Part shown: positions 53,399 to 62,069 of the stretch, piece by piece
How the letters are laid out: every line of letters starts with the position of its first letter
Numbering within the stretch: the first letter of the stretch is position 1
Source: Demequina sp. NBRC 110054
GTDB taxonomy: Bacteria; Actinomycetota; Actinomycetes; Actinomycetales; Demequinaceae
Assembly (NCBI RefSeq): GCF_002090115.1
Contig: NZ_BBRK01000005.1
Location: forward strand, 186,001-250,000
DNA: 64,000 nucleotides
Reading direction: 5' to 3'
The notes under the pieces: generated by a model
The model's input: only the letters and a program-made list of their open reading frames with translations
The model's database searches: none
What the model was told of the DNA's origin: nothing
Program-made: the position numbers and the translations under genes

Positions 53399-54664
53399 TC
53401 AGCTGTGGCGAGCGGAGACGATGCGGAAGGCTTCGTCGGCGATCTCGATCGTGCGGTCGACGTCGGCGTCGGTGAGCGACGCGTTGAGGAAGTGGTTGTG
53501 GTGCGAGGTGATCCACAGTCCCCGCTGCACGCACTCGGCGACCCACTCCTGATGCATGAGCAGCGAGTCGTCGTCGGCAAGGCGGAGGTAGAACAGCGCA
53601 GGCTCGCCCGATGCGACCAGGTTCAGCCCGTGGTCGGCAGCGGCAGCGACGAGCCCGCGCGTGACCTTCTCGCCTTGGCGGCGGAACAGCGCGGGGGCGT
53701 CGAGCTCCTTGAGCTTCGTGATCGTCGCGATCGACGCCGCGAACGGGACCGCGCTCATCCAGTACGACCCGGTGTAGGTGAGCGACGCCACGGACTCCTT
53801 GAACTCATCCTTGCCGCACAGCGCCGACAGGTTGTAGCCGTTGCCGATCGCCTTGCAGAAGCAGATGAGATCCGCCTCGATGCCGTAGTGGTGGTCGGAC
53901 CCGGCGAGGTCCAAGCGCCAGCCCGCGCGCACATCGTCCATGATGAGGACGATGCCGTGCTTGTCGCACAGATCGCGCACACCCTGCCAGTAGCCCGGGG
54001 CGGGGAGCTGGTTGTCGATGAAGTTGCCGTGCATGTAAGGGGTCGAGATGAACGCGGCGATTTCGCCCTCGTGCTTCACGAACATCTCCTCGAGCGCGAC
54101 CAGGTCGTTCCAGGGCACGTAGAGGTTGTGCGCGACGTCTTCCTCGATAACACCGGGATAGTCGAGTTTCTGGGTCCACGGAGCGACGCCGTGGTAGTAG
54201 CCCTTGACGAAGACGATCTTCTTGCGGCGGGTGTGCGCACGCGCGGTCATCATCGCGAGCGTCGTGGTGTCGCCGCCGTTCTTCGCGAAGAACGCCCAGT
54301 CGGCAGAGGCGACCGTGTCGACGAGGAGCTCGGCCAGGTCCACCATCACGGTGGAGGGCAGGGTCACCACATCCTCGATCTTTGCCTGCGCCGCGGCGGC
54401 CGCGTCGACGTCCGGATCCGCGTAGCCCAGCACGTTCGGGCCGTACGCACACATGTAGTCGAGGTACTCGTTGCCGTCGACGTCCCAGAAGCGCGAGCCC
54501 TCGGCCCGCGACGAGAAGCGCGGGAAGGCGCCGTTCGGGATAAAGCAGCCCTCGGACGGTCCGAGGTGGCCGGGAACCCCGGCGGGGATCACCTTGGCGG
54601 CGCGGTCGAAGGCCTCGAACGACTTGGTGTAGGTGTAAGGCGTGGTGGCGGGAGTGGTCGTCAT
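53399..54664 (-). CDS. Class III (GSA-aminomutase-like) aminotransferase
   Basis: This 421-residue PLP enzyme resembles glutamate-1-semialdehyde aminomutase-type aminotransferases. It has PGVPGHLGPS-like N-terminal substrate loop, RFWDVDGNEYLDYMCAYGPNVLGY, FFAKNGGDTTTLAMMTAR, KGYYHGVAPWT, and the PLP Lys in LICFCKAIGNGYN. The usual DEVQTG acid motif is DDVRAG. It is not the chromosomal HemL, judged by the missing SGTEA block and by context. Its stop lies 28 bp before the MFS gene and its start 2 bp after the SCP2-like gene stop, so it is in one operon. It likely transaminates an aldehyde or ketone made by the SDR; that is inference. Confidence 0.86.
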   Translation of the reverse strand: MTTTPATTPYTYTKSFEAFDRAAKVIPAGVPGHLGPSEGCFIPNGAFPRFSSRAEGSRFWDVDGNEYLDYMCAYGPNVLGYADPDVDAAAAAQAKIEDVVTLPSTVMVDLAELLVDTVASADWAFFAKNGGDTTTLAMMTARAHTRRKKIVFVKGYYHGVAPWTQKLDYPGVIEEDVAHNLYVPWNDLVALEEMFVKHEGEIAAFISTPYMHGNFIDNQLPAPGYWQGVRDLCDKHGIVLIMDDVRAGWRLDLAGSDHHYGIEADLICFCKAIGNGYNLSALCGKDEFKESVASLTYTGSYWMSAVPFAASIATITKLKELDAPALFRRQGEKVTRGLVAAAADHGLNLVASGEPALFYLRLADDDSLLMHQEWVAECVQRGLWITSHHNHFLNASLTDADVDRTIEIADEAFRIVSARHS

Positions 54665-54666
54665 GT

Positions 54667-55443
54667 TCAGTCTCCGAGGTAGTGGCCGACGCGGTCGAGG
54701 ATGCGGCTGACGTTGTCGAGCATCGGGATGAACCCACGCATGCCGAGCGTCCCGTCGCAGATGGAGCCGAGCGCGGAGGCTCGGCCGGACAGCACGTCTC
54801 CCGCCACGTCGAGGTCGGCGAAGCGCAGCGCGGCGCGCGCGGGAGCCGACGCTTCTCCGGGCACGAAGGTGAACACGCTGTCCGCGACATGGAGCCGCAG
54901 GTCGATGTCGTCTCCCACCTCGAGCGCGACCTGGCCGTCCGGAACCATCGACGCGGAGAACTGCCCCGAGCGATCTTCATTGGCGACCTGGGCGATCGCT
55001 GCGGCTGCGACGTTCAGCGTCATGAGCGTCGACGTCTTCTTGAAGGCCGGATCGGCGAGATCCTCCTCCGACGGCCGCAGGTACGTGCCGAGCAGGTCGG
55101 CGAGCGTCGAGAACGGCCCGGTGAGGAACTTGAGGCCCGCGGGCGAGGCGACCGGCAGGGGCTGCGCCTCGCCGTCCACCATCCGGTTGAGATGCCGGGG
55201 CGAAGTGAACACGAGCGTGACCTTCCGTGCACCCTCCTGTGCGCCGGGCACGACCGTGTCGGTCGTGAACGTGTAGGACGCATCCGCGACACCCGGAGCC
55301 TTGAGGACCACGGTCGTCGGCCGGTCGAGTCCCGCGAGGGCCTCCTTCGCCTCGGGCACCCGTGCGACCAGCACGGGAAGCGCGCCTAGCACCGCGTGCG
55401 CGTTGATGTGCGCGGTCACCCGCGGATTGAGATCGGTGAGCAA
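54667..55443 (-). CDS. Unknown protein, tandem SCP2-like
   Basis: This 258-residue protein has no firm family that I can name. Two stretches resemble SCP2 sterol-carrier-type lipid-binding folds: VTLVFTSPRHLNRMVDGEAQPLPV in the first half, and ALRFADLDVAGDVLSGRASALGSI plus FIPMLDNVSRILDRVGHYLG in the second. No membrane segment or signal is seen, so it is probably cytoplasmic. It sits 10 bp from the TetR gene and 2 bp from the aminotransferase, in an operon with an SDR. A carrier or presenter of a hydrophobic substrate would fit, but this rests on faint resemblance. Confidence 0.75.
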   Translation of the reverse strand: MLTDLNPRVTAHINAHAVLGALPVLVARVPEAKEALAGLDRPTTVVLKAPGVADASYTFTTDTVVPGAQEGARKVTLVFTSPRHLNRMVDGEAQPLPVASPAGLKFLTGPFSTLADLLGTYLRPSEEDLADPAFKKTSTLMTLNVAAAAIAQVANEDRSGQFSASMVPDGQVALEVGDDIDLRLHVADSVFTFVPGEASAPARAALRFADLDVAGDVLSGRASALGSICDGTLGMRGFIPMLDNVSRILDRVGHYLGD

Positions 55444-55453
55444 CGTCTACTCC

Positions 55454-56068
55454 TTAGTCCTGAGTCACGGGGACGGATTGCGCGGCGAGGGCATGGGCGT
55501 GGAAGCGTGCGGTCGCGAGGGCCGCCGCGTCGTCGTGGTCGGCGAGCCATGTCGTCGTGATGCCGTCGAGCATCGAGACGGTGTGCCGGGCGAGCTGGTC
55601 CACGGGGACCAGCCAGCTCGCGCCCGCAGACTCCGCGGCCTGGGAGAGCAGCGCGCCGACCAGCTCGTAGGACGGCGCATAGCGCCCCGGCGCCGGTGGC
55701 GCGTGCAGCCGGGCGCGCGACGCGTGGAGCATGAGCTCGACGAAGGCGAGCTCGTGTCCCGGGTGGGCCGTGAGAAGAGCGACGTAGCGCTCCATCCCGG
55801 CGACGAGCAGCTCGGTGAGGTCCGGTGCGGGGCCGCCCTCAGCGAGCCCCTGCTCCGCGGCGAGCCGCTCGTTCGCCGTCACCTCGTCGGCCGCCGCCGC
55901 GAGGAGGTCCTCGACGTTCTCGAACGCGTAGTGCAGGGCACCGAGAGGCATGTCCGCCTCCTTGACGATGCGCCGCGCGGTGGCGCCGGCGATGCCGTCG
56001 CGCTCGATGACGGTAAGTGTCGCGGCGATCAGCAGCCGGCGCCGCTCCTCCAGTGGGATGCGTGCCAT
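55454..56068 (-). CDS. TetR-family regulator of the SDR operon
   Basis: This 204-residue TetR protein begins RIPLEERRRLLIAATLTVIERDGIAGATARRIVKEADMPLGALHYAFENVEDLLAAA, with the helix-turn-helix near residues 28-52, of the type found in BetI/AcrR-like regulators. It follows the SDR gene by 3 bp and precedes the SCP2-like gene by 10 bp. It most likely binds TTGGACGAACGTCCAA ahead of the SDR gene. The large Ala-rich C-terminal domain is uninformative. Confidence 0.9.
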   Translation of the reverse strand: MARIPLEERRRLLIAATLTVIERDGIAGATARRIVKEADMPLGALHYAFENVEDLLAAAADEVTANERLAAEQGLAEGGPAPDLTELLVAGMERYVALLTAHPGHELAFVELMLHASRARLHAPPAPGRYAPSYELVGALLSQAAESAGASWLVPVDQLARHTVSMLDGITTTWLADHDDAAALATARFHAHALAAQSVPVTQD

Positions 56069-56071
56069 GGA

Positions 56072-56854
56072 TCAGCCCTTCGTGAGTCCAGCGGTGATGG
56101 CAAGAGTGGCGCGCGTCGGAACGAGGCGGGGCAGATGGGCCTGGACCGCGTTGCGCCAGCCGACCACCCGCGTGGGGCCCGCGCCCTGCTTCGTGACCGC
56201 GTCGAAAGCGGCGTCGACGACCTCCTCGATCGAGACCATCTGCCCCACGTTGAACCGCTCGGAGCCGGCGGCGGAGAAGAACTCGGTGCGGGAGGGTCCG
56301 GGGCAGAGCGCGAGGATCCGCGCGCCCGAGCCCTTCGCCTCCTGCCAGAGCGCCTCCGTGAGGGTGCGCACGTAGGCCTTCGAGGCCGCGTAGAGCGCGA
56401 TCTGAGGGATGGGCTGGTAGGACGCCGTGCTCGCGACGTTGATGAGCAGGCCGTGACCGGAGTTGAGGATCGCGGGAAGCATGCGCAGCGTCAGGTCGGT
56501 GAGCGCGGCCACGTTGACCTGGACCAGGTCGGTGACGCGCTGGGGGTCGGACTCGGCGAACGGTCCATCGATCCCGAACCCCGCGCAGTTCACGAGTCCA
56601 TCGGGCGACAGCCCGCGCCTGTCGAGCTGGGTCATGAGCGCGTCGGCTGCGCCCGGAGCCGCCAGGTCGATGGGGACGACGTGTGCGGCGACCCCGCTCG
56701 ACTCCGTCAGCTCCTTGGCGAGCTCCTCGAGCCGCGAGGCACGGCGGGCCACGAGGACGACATCCGCTCCCTTGCGGGCGAAGCGCCGCGCGAACTCGGC
56801 GCCGAATCCCGAGCTGGCACCCGTGATGACGACGCAGGACGGAGCAGGGTTCAT
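56072..56854 (-). CDS. Short-chain dehydrogenase/reductase
   Basis: This 260-residue SDR has the NADP site ITGASSGFGAEFARRFA with a basic Arg pair after strand 2 (VLVARRASRLEEL), NCAGFGIDGPF, the catalytic set ASTASYQPIPQIALYAASKAYV, and a C-terminal PRLVPTRATLAITAGLTKG tail seen in the DltE/YqjQ subgroup that acts on hydrophobic substrates. The ATG at 56854 is preceded by GAGAGG; in-frame extension to 57220 is intergenic. It heads the operon, 24 bp downstream of a 16-bp inverted repeat. I infer that it interconverts an alcohol and a carbonyl for the aminotransferase. Confidence 0.87.
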   Translation of the reverse strand: MNPAPSCVVITGASSGFGAEFARRFARKGADVVLVARRASRLEELAKELTESSGVAAHVVPIDLAAPGAADALMTQLDRRGLSPDGLVNCAGFGIDGPFAESDPQRVTDLVQVNVAALTDLTLRMLPAILNSGHGLLINVASTASYQPIPQIALYAASKAYVRTLTEALWQEAKGSGARILALCPGPSRTEFFSAAGSERFNVGQMVSIEEVVDAAFDAVTKQGAGPTRVVGWRNAVQAHLPRLVPTRATLAITAGLTKG

Positions 56855-56878
56855 GACCAAGACCTCTCGTGAATTCAG

Positions 56879-56894
56879 TTGGACGAACGTCCAA
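56879..56894. promoter_or_regulatory. Operator palindrome before the SDR operon
   Basis: TTGGACGAACGTCCAA has perfect 7-bp arms around two bases, 24 bp upstream of the SDR start. The sequence and symmetry suit a TetR dimer, presumably the second gene of the operon. Confidence 0.7.
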
Positions 56895-57052
56895 TGACCA
56901 GTACTGAACACCGGGCGCGGCTGGCCTGGCAAGAGAAGCGGCCGAAAGTTTACGAGCCGGAAACAGAGCATCCTGGCCCGCAGGCGCGGGCTTGACCCAG
57001 GTGAAAGACTGGAATCGCATCCGACCCCGCGGGTGCAGGAAGAGGAGGCACC

Positions 57053-57481
57053 ATGATCACCAGCAAGGCGACCACTCAGTGGCAGGGTGGACTGAGCGAC
57101 GGCAAGGGACGCACCGGAGCGGAGTCCGGCGTCTTCTCCGACCTGCCCGTCGACTGGCGTCAGCGCTCGACCGGAGAGGGGGCCTCGACGACGCCGGAGG
57201 AGCTGCTCGCCGCGGCGCACTCCTCATGCTTCGCGATGGCGCTCTCGCACGCCCTCGAGCAGAACGGCACGCCTCCGGTCGAGATGCGTACGGACGCACG
57301 CGTGCAGTTCGTGCCGGGCGAGGGCATCACGTGGAGCATGCTCACGGTGCACGCACACGTTCCCGGGCTGGATCCGCTCGCCTTCAGCGAGATCGCGGAG
57401 AAGGCCAAGGACGAATGCCCGATGTCGCAGGCGCTCGCAGGCACCGAGGTCAGTCTCGAGAGCGCGACTCTTCAGGAGTGA
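57053..57481 (+). CDS. OsmC-family peroxiredoxin
   Basis: This 142-residue protein matches OsmC/Ohr-type organic-hydroperoxide reductases. The two reactive Cys are present: in AAHSSCFAMAL (near residue 62) and in KDECPMSQAL (near residue 122), with the STTPEELLAAAHS approach typical of OsmC over Ohr. It removes organic peroxides using dihydrolipoyl or similar thiols. AGGAGG precedes the ATG. Its last 32 bp overlap the convergent LysR gene. The gene stands alone between an upstream divergent SDR operon and LysR. Confidence 0.93.
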   Translation: MITSKATTQWQGGLSDGKGRTGAESGVFSDLPVDWRQRSTGEGASTTPEELLAAAHSSCFAMALSHALEQNGTPPVEMRTDARVQFVPGEGITWSMLTVHAHVPGLDPLAFSEIAEKAKDECPMSQALAGTEVSLESATLQE

Positions 57482-58391
57482 GGTCGTGCGCCCCCGCGCG
57501 GAGGTCGACGCTGTGCGACGCCGACGTGAGGGCCCCCCGCAGCGCGAGCACCGCCGGATCAGCCGCGGAGACGGCGCGCGCCGCGGTGAAGATGGTGCGG
57601 TGCGCGGCCGGGGAGAGGGCGCGGGCAGCCGCATCGAAACCGGGCCGCGTCCACATCAGGCCGGGGAGCAGCCCGACGGCGAGGCCATCCGCGATGTAAG
57701 CCGCGTGTGCCTGGAGATCCGCCGTCTCGAACAGCACGTCGGGCTCGAAGCCTGCGACCCGGCACGCCTGCTCGGCGAAGTGGCGAGTCGCCGTCCCGCT
57801 CGGCTCCATCACCCACGGTGCGCCGGCGACCTCGGGCAGACGAGTCGCCGCAGTCCACCGCCCGCCGACGCACAGGCGGATCTCGTCCGCGAGCAGCGGC
57901 TGACGCACCATGTCGGGATAGTGAGGCGCCGAGTGGTGCGGGTACTCCTCGGCGATGACGAGGTCGAAGTCCCGCGCCCAGGTGTCGGCAAGGGCCGCCC
58001 CGGGCTCGGACTGCGTGACGTGGACGCGGACCCTGGGGTGGCTCTCCCGCAGCGCGAGCAGCGCGCGGGGGACGAGCGTCAGCGCCGCGGACTGGAACAC
58101 GGCGAGGCGGACGGTGCCGGACGGCTCAGTGTCGGCGTCCTTGAGCTCCGACTCGGCGAGGTCCATCGCGCCGAGGATCTCCTCGGCCCGGGCGACCAGG
58201 CGCACTCCCGCGGGCGTCAGCCGGAGCCGGCGTCCGGTCCTCGTGGTGAGCGGGGTCCCCGCCTCCCGCTCGAGCGCGGCGAGCTGCTGGGACACCGCGG
58301 AGGAGGTGTATCCCATGGCCTCGGCGGCCGCCGCCACCGTGCCGCGTCGGGCGAACTCGCGGAGCATGGAGAGGCGCATCGGATCGAGCAT
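57450..58391 (-). CDS. LysR-family regulator divergent from putA
   Basis: This 313-residue LysR protein has the N-terminal helix-turn-helix MLREFARRGTVAAAAEAMGYTSSAVSQQLAALEREAG (about residues 9-45) and a periplasmic-binding-protein-like effector domain. It is divergent from putA with 107 bp between, the usual arrangement for a LysR activator of a neighbour. The 3' end overlaps the OsmC gene by 32 bp. Proline as effector is inference. Two inverted repeats lie in the intergenic region, one near each start. Confidence 0.9.
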   Translation of the reverse strand: MLDPMRLSMLREFARRGTVAAAAEAMGYTSSAVSQQLAALEREAGTPLTTRTGRRLRLTPAGVRLVARAEEILGAMDLAESELKDADTEPSGTVRLAVFQSAALTLVPRALLALRESHPRVRVHVTQSEPGAALADTWARDFDLVIAEEYPHHSAPHYPDMVRQPLLADEIRLCVGGRWTAATRLPEVAGAPWVMEPSGTATRHFAEQACRVAGFEPDVLFETADLQAHAAYIADGLAVGLLPGLMWTRPGFDAAARALSPAAHRTIFTAARAVSAADPAVLALRGALTSASHSVDLRAGAHDLTPEESRSRD

Positions 58392-58400
58392 GAGGACAGT

Positions 58401-58413
58401 TAAGCATTACTTA
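58401..58413. promoter_or_regulatory. LysR-type site near the regulator start
   Basis: TAAG-CATTA-CTTA, a gapped inverted repeat inside a locally AT-rich stretch, lies 10 bp upstream of the LysR gene. This is a plausible autoregulatory site for the LysR protein. Confidence 0.45.
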
Positions 58414-58455
58414 TCGTTGTAAGACAGGAACATGAACTGGTGCTGAACTGAAGTC

Positions 58456-58474
58456 GACTCCACACTGTGGAGTC
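58456..58474. promoter_or_regulatory. 19-bp perfect palindrome before putA
   Basis: GACTCCACACTGTGGAGTC consists of 9-bp perfect arms around one base, 25 bp before the putA ATG and just ahead of its ribosome site. Its position, within the leader or over the promoter, fits repression as well as it fits LysR activation. Confidence 0.7.
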
Positions 58475-58498
58475 ATGGAAGCATCTGGAGGAGTCACC

Positions 58499-61400
58499 AT
58501 GACCCGGACCGCCACCTCGTCGCACAGCGGCGACGTCGCGTCCCACACGCCCGACGCCGTCTCCGCCCAGGTCAGGTCCTGGCTCGAGAACTCGCGTCAG
58601 TACAAGGTCACCGGAGCGGCGGCCATGCTCGCCGACCTGCTTGGTCGGCCGGGAGGACTCGCGTTCCTCACGCAGTTCGTCGACGAGGTCATCCGGCCCG
58701 AGGACAAGCGCGTCGCCGCTCGCAGCCTGAGGACGCTCGCCGGTCAGACCGAGGGTCGCCTCGCACCCTGGCAGCGGGGGGCGCTGTCGCTCGGGTCGAT
58801 CGCCTCTCACGTGCTTCCCGACGTCGTCGTCGGTGTCGCCCGCTTCACGGTCCGCACCCTCGTCAGCCACCTCATCGTCGACGCGACCCCGAAGCGGTTG
58901 GGCGGAGCGCTCGCTCGCCTCCGCCGTGACGGCCACAGGCTCAACGTCAACCTTCTCGGCGAGGCGGTGCTCGGCGAGCAGGAGGCCGCGCGCCGCCTCG
59001 TCCGCACCGAGGAGCTGCTCGGGCGGGATGACGTCGACTACGTGTCGCTCAAGGTCTCCGCCGCGATTGCGCCTCACAACCCCTGGGCGCTCGACGAGTC
59101 GGTCGACCACATCGTCGAGACGCTTCGCCCGCTCCTGCGCCGCTCCGCCCAGGCCGGCGGCTTCGTGAACCTCGACATGGAGGAGTACCGCGACCTCGAC
59201 CTCACCATGGCGGTCTTCACGCGCCTGCTCGACGAGGAGGAGTTCCGCTCGCTCACCGCAGGCATCGTTCTCCAGGCCTATCTGCCGGACTCGATGGCCG
59301 CGATGCGCAGCCTGCAGGACTGGGCCGCGCGTCGCGTCGACGCGGGCGGCGCCCCCATCAAGATCCGCCTGGTCAAGGGCGCCAACCTGTCCATGGAGAA
59401 GGTCGACGCCGAGATCCACGGCTGGCCGCTCGCCACCTGGGGTTCCAAGGTCGAGTCCGACGCGCAGTACAAGCGCCTGCTCGACTACGCCCTCACGCCC
59501 GAGCGCGCGCGCGCCGTCAAGATCGGCGTCGCCGGCCACAACCTGTTCGACATCGCCCACGCGCACCTGCTCGCGGGCGAGCGCGGGGTCACGGACGCCG
59601 TGGACTTCGAGATGCTCCTGGGGATGGGTGAGCATGTCGCGAAGGCAGTCGCCACGGACGTCGGCTCCCTCAGGCTCTACACGCCGGTCGTGCACCCCAA
59701 GGAGTTCGACGTCGCGCTGGCCTACCTTGTCCGCCGCCTCGAGGAGGTGGCGAGCAAGGAGAACTTCATGTCCTCGCTCTATCAGATCGACGAGGACCCC
59801 CAGGTGTTCGCGCGCGAGGAGCGACGCTTCAGGGACGCGTGGGACCTGGCCGACACCGACGCCGCGGCGACCCACCGCGGACTCGGCCGCTCGGGCGCTC
59901 CCGACGGCGCCGACGGCTTCGCCAACGCGGCCGATACGGACCCCTCAGTTGCGACCAACCGCGAATGGGCGGCGGGCATCCGCGAGCGCGCCGCATCGTC
60001 GTCCCTCGGCCTCGACACGCTCGCCCTGGCGCGCGTTGAGGATGCCGACGCCCTTGGAGCGCTCGTGGGAGCCGCGGATGAGGCGGCACCCGGATGGGCC
60101 GCGCTCGGAGCCGCGGCGCGCGCCGACATCCTGCGTGCGGTGGCTCGAGGCCTCGAGGAGCGTCGTGACGACCTCGTCGAGGTGATGATGGCCGAGGCGG
60201 GCAAGACCGTCGACCAGTCGGACCCCGAGGTCTCCGAGGCGATCGACTTCGCCAACTACTACGCCGAGCGTGCGGTCGAGCTGGACAGGTGGGAGGGTTC
60301 CCGGCCCGTGCCCCGAGGCGTCACGCTCGTGACGCCGCCGTGGAACTTCCCGGTGGCCATCCCCACCGGCTCGACCCTCGCGGCCCTCGCGACGGGGAGC
60401 GCCGTCATCCTCAAGCCCGCCGAGCAGGCGCCGCGCTGCGGCGCCGTCATCGCCGAGATCATGTGGGAGGCGGGCGTCCCGCGCGACGTCCTGCACCTCC
60501 TGGACATCGACCCCGAGCGCCTCGGGGAGCCGTTGATCAAGGACGCGCGCGTCGACCAGGTGATCCTCACCGGCGGATACGAGACCGCGGAGCGGTTCCT
60601 CAGGATCCGTCCCGACCTCAAGCTGTTCGCCGAGACGAGCGGGAAGAACGCGGTCGTCGTCACGCCGTCGGCGGACCTCGATCTCGCGGTGCGCGACATC
60701 GTCGCGTCCGCATACGGCCACGCAGGTCAGAAGTGCTCCGCCGCGTCCCTCGTGATCGCTGTCGGATCCGTCGCGACGTCGCACCGCTTCCTCACGCAGC
60801 TCGAGGACGCGGTGAGGTCGCTCACGGCAGGGCCGGCGACCGACCCTCGCACGCAGATGGGGCCGGTCATCGAGCCCGTGCATGGCAAGCTCGAGCGCGC
60901 CCTCACGACGCTCGAGCCGGGGGAGCGGTGGGTCGTCGAGCCCACGCCCCTGGACGACACGGGCACGGCCTGGACGCCGGCGCTCAAGGCCGGCACCCGC
61001 CCGGGTTCGTTCTTCCACAAGACGGAGTGCTTCGGGCCGGTGCTGTCGATCATGGCGGTCGCGACGCTCGACGACGCGATCCAGGTGCAGAACGCGGTCG
61101 ACTACGGGCTGACCGCCGGGATCCATTCGCTCGACCCCCACGAGGTCGAGCACTGGCTCGAGCGCGTCGAGGCGGGCAACGCGTACGTGAACCGCGGGAT
61201 CACCGGTGCGATCGTGCAGCGCCAGCCCTTCGGCGGCTGGAAGCGCTCGGTGGTCGGGCCGACGTTCAAGGCGGGCGGCCCGCACTATCTGTCGGCGCTC
61301 GTCGACTGGGAGCGCACGGAGATCGCGGATGCCGAGCCCACGTCGCCCCGGCTGCGGGCGTTCCTTGATCGCGCGCAGGCGCCCGCGTGGGTGCGTGCCG

Positions 61401-61891
61401 CCGTCGCCGCCGACGAGAAGGCGTGGGAGTCGCAGTATGGCGTCGCGCTCGACCGCAGCGGACTCCAGTGCGAGGTCGACGCCCTTCGCTACGTCCCCGC
61501 CGAGGTCGACATCCGGTGGGATGGCGAAGCGCCGACCGAGGATCTCATCCGCGCGTGCGCCGCGCACTTCGTCACCAGGGGAGAGGGAGTCGTCTCCGCG
61601 CCGATCCCGCTTCCCGGTCCGCTCGCGCTCGCCCTGGACGAGCTCGACATCGACCTGCGGCTCGAGGACGATGCGATGTGCGTCCAGCGCGCCTCCGCTC
61701 ATGACGGCACCCGGGTGCGCGCCGTGGGCCGCCTGGTCGGCAACACCAACGTGTCCGTGTTCGATCACGCGGTGACGGCGAACCCGCACCTCGAGCTGAC
61801 GCCGTTCCTGCGCGAGCAGGCCGTGTCGATCACGGCGCACCGATACGGCACGCCTTTCGAGGCCGCGCGCCGCGTCGCCGACTCGCTCTAG
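58499..61891 (+). CDS. putA: Bifunctional proline dehydrogenase/glutamate-semialdehyde dehydrogenase
   Basis: This 1130-residue enzyme converts proline to glutamate. Residues about 1-470 form the FAD proline-dehydrogenase barrel, with DDVDYVSLKVSAAIAP, RLVKGANLSMEKVDAE and GVAGHNLFDIAHAH. Residues about 500-1000 form the NAD aldehyde dehydrogenase, with TPPWNFPVAIPTGSTLAAL, FAETSGKN and catalytic Cys746 in HAGQKCSAA. A C-terminal tail of about 130 residues follows. No N-terminal ribbon-helix-helix DNA-binding domain is present, so unlike enterobacterial PutA it is not its own repressor. The ATG at 58499 follows GGAGGAG. The divergent LysR gene is the likely regulator. A 12-bp hairpin follows the stop. 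Confidence 0.96.
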   Translation: MTRTATSSHSGDVASHTPDAVSAQVRSWLENSRQYKVTGAAAMLADLLGRPGGLAFLTQFVDEVIRPEDKRVAARSLRTLAGQTEGRLAPWQRGALSLGSIASHVLPDVVVGVARFTVRTLVSHLIVDATPKRLGGALARLRRDGHRLNVNLLGEAVLGEQEAARRLVRTEELLGRDDVDYVSLKVSAAIAPHNPWALDESVDHIVETLRPLLRRSAQAGGFVNLDMEEYRDLDLTMAVFTRLLDEEEFRSLTAGIVLQAYLPDSMAAMRSLQDWAARRVDAGGAPIKIRLVKGANLSMEKVDAEIHGWPLATWGSKVESDAQYKRLLDYALTPERARAVKIGVAGHNLFDIAHAHLLAGERGVTDAVDFEMLLGMGEHVAKAVATDVGSLRLYTPVVHPKEFDVALAYLVRRLEEVASKENFMSSLYQIDEDPQVFAREERRFRDAWDLADTDAAATHRGLGRSGAPDGADGFANAADTDPSVATNREWAAGIRERAASSSLGLDTLALARVEDADALGALVGAADEAAPGWAALGAAARADILRAVARGLEERRDDLVEVMMAEAGKTVDQSDPEVSEAIDFANYYAERAVELDRWEGSRPVPRGVTLVTPPWNFPVAIPTGSTLAALATGSAVILKPAEQAPRCGAVIAEIMWEAGVPRDVLHLLDIDPERLGEPLIKDARVDQVILTGGYETAERFLRIRPDLKLFAETSGKNAVVVTPSADLDLAVRDIVASAYGHAGQKCSAASLVIAVGSVATSHRFLTQLEDAVRSLTAGPATDPRTQMGPVIEPVHGKLERALTTLEPGERWVVEPTPLDDTGTAWTPALKAGTRPGSFFHKTECFGPVLSIMAVATLDDAIQVQNAVDYGLTAGIHSLDPHEVEHWLERVEAGNAYVNRGITGAIVQRQPFGGWKRSVVGPTFKAGGPHYLSALVDWERTEIADAEPTSPRLRAFLDRAQAPAWVRAAVAADEKAWESQYGVALDRSGLQCEVDALRYVPAEVDIRWDGEAPTEDLIRACAAHFVTRGEGVVSAPIPLPGPLALALDELDIDLRLEDDAMCVQRASAHDGTRVRAVGRLVGNTNVSVFDHAVTANPHLELTPFLREQAVSITAHRYGTPFEAARRVADSL

Positions 61892-61900
61892 CAGCGGGTT

Positions 61901-61937
61901 CGTCCTCCCGGCTCTCCCTCAGCGGGCCGGGAGGACG
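61901..61937 (+). terminator. putA terminator
   Basis: Perfect 12-bp arms CGTCCTCCCGGC and GCCGGGAGGACG with a 13-nt loop begin 9 nt after the putA stop, with no T-tract. Confidence 0.8.
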
Positions 61938-62069
61938 CCCCGGACGCCGAGGACGGGGCACCGGCCGGAGGCGGTCGGTGGCGTCGAGGGCCTTCACGAG
62001 ACGAGCGCTCGCCCCGTCGTCTGAGGGGGGATCACGCCCCAACGCGTGAGGAACTTGCGCCCCGGCGCG

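Noticed and set aside
52114-56854. A secondary-metabolite biosynthetic cluster
   Set aside because: No polyketide, peptide or terpene synthase is present; the operon is kept only as an unassigned five-gene pathway.
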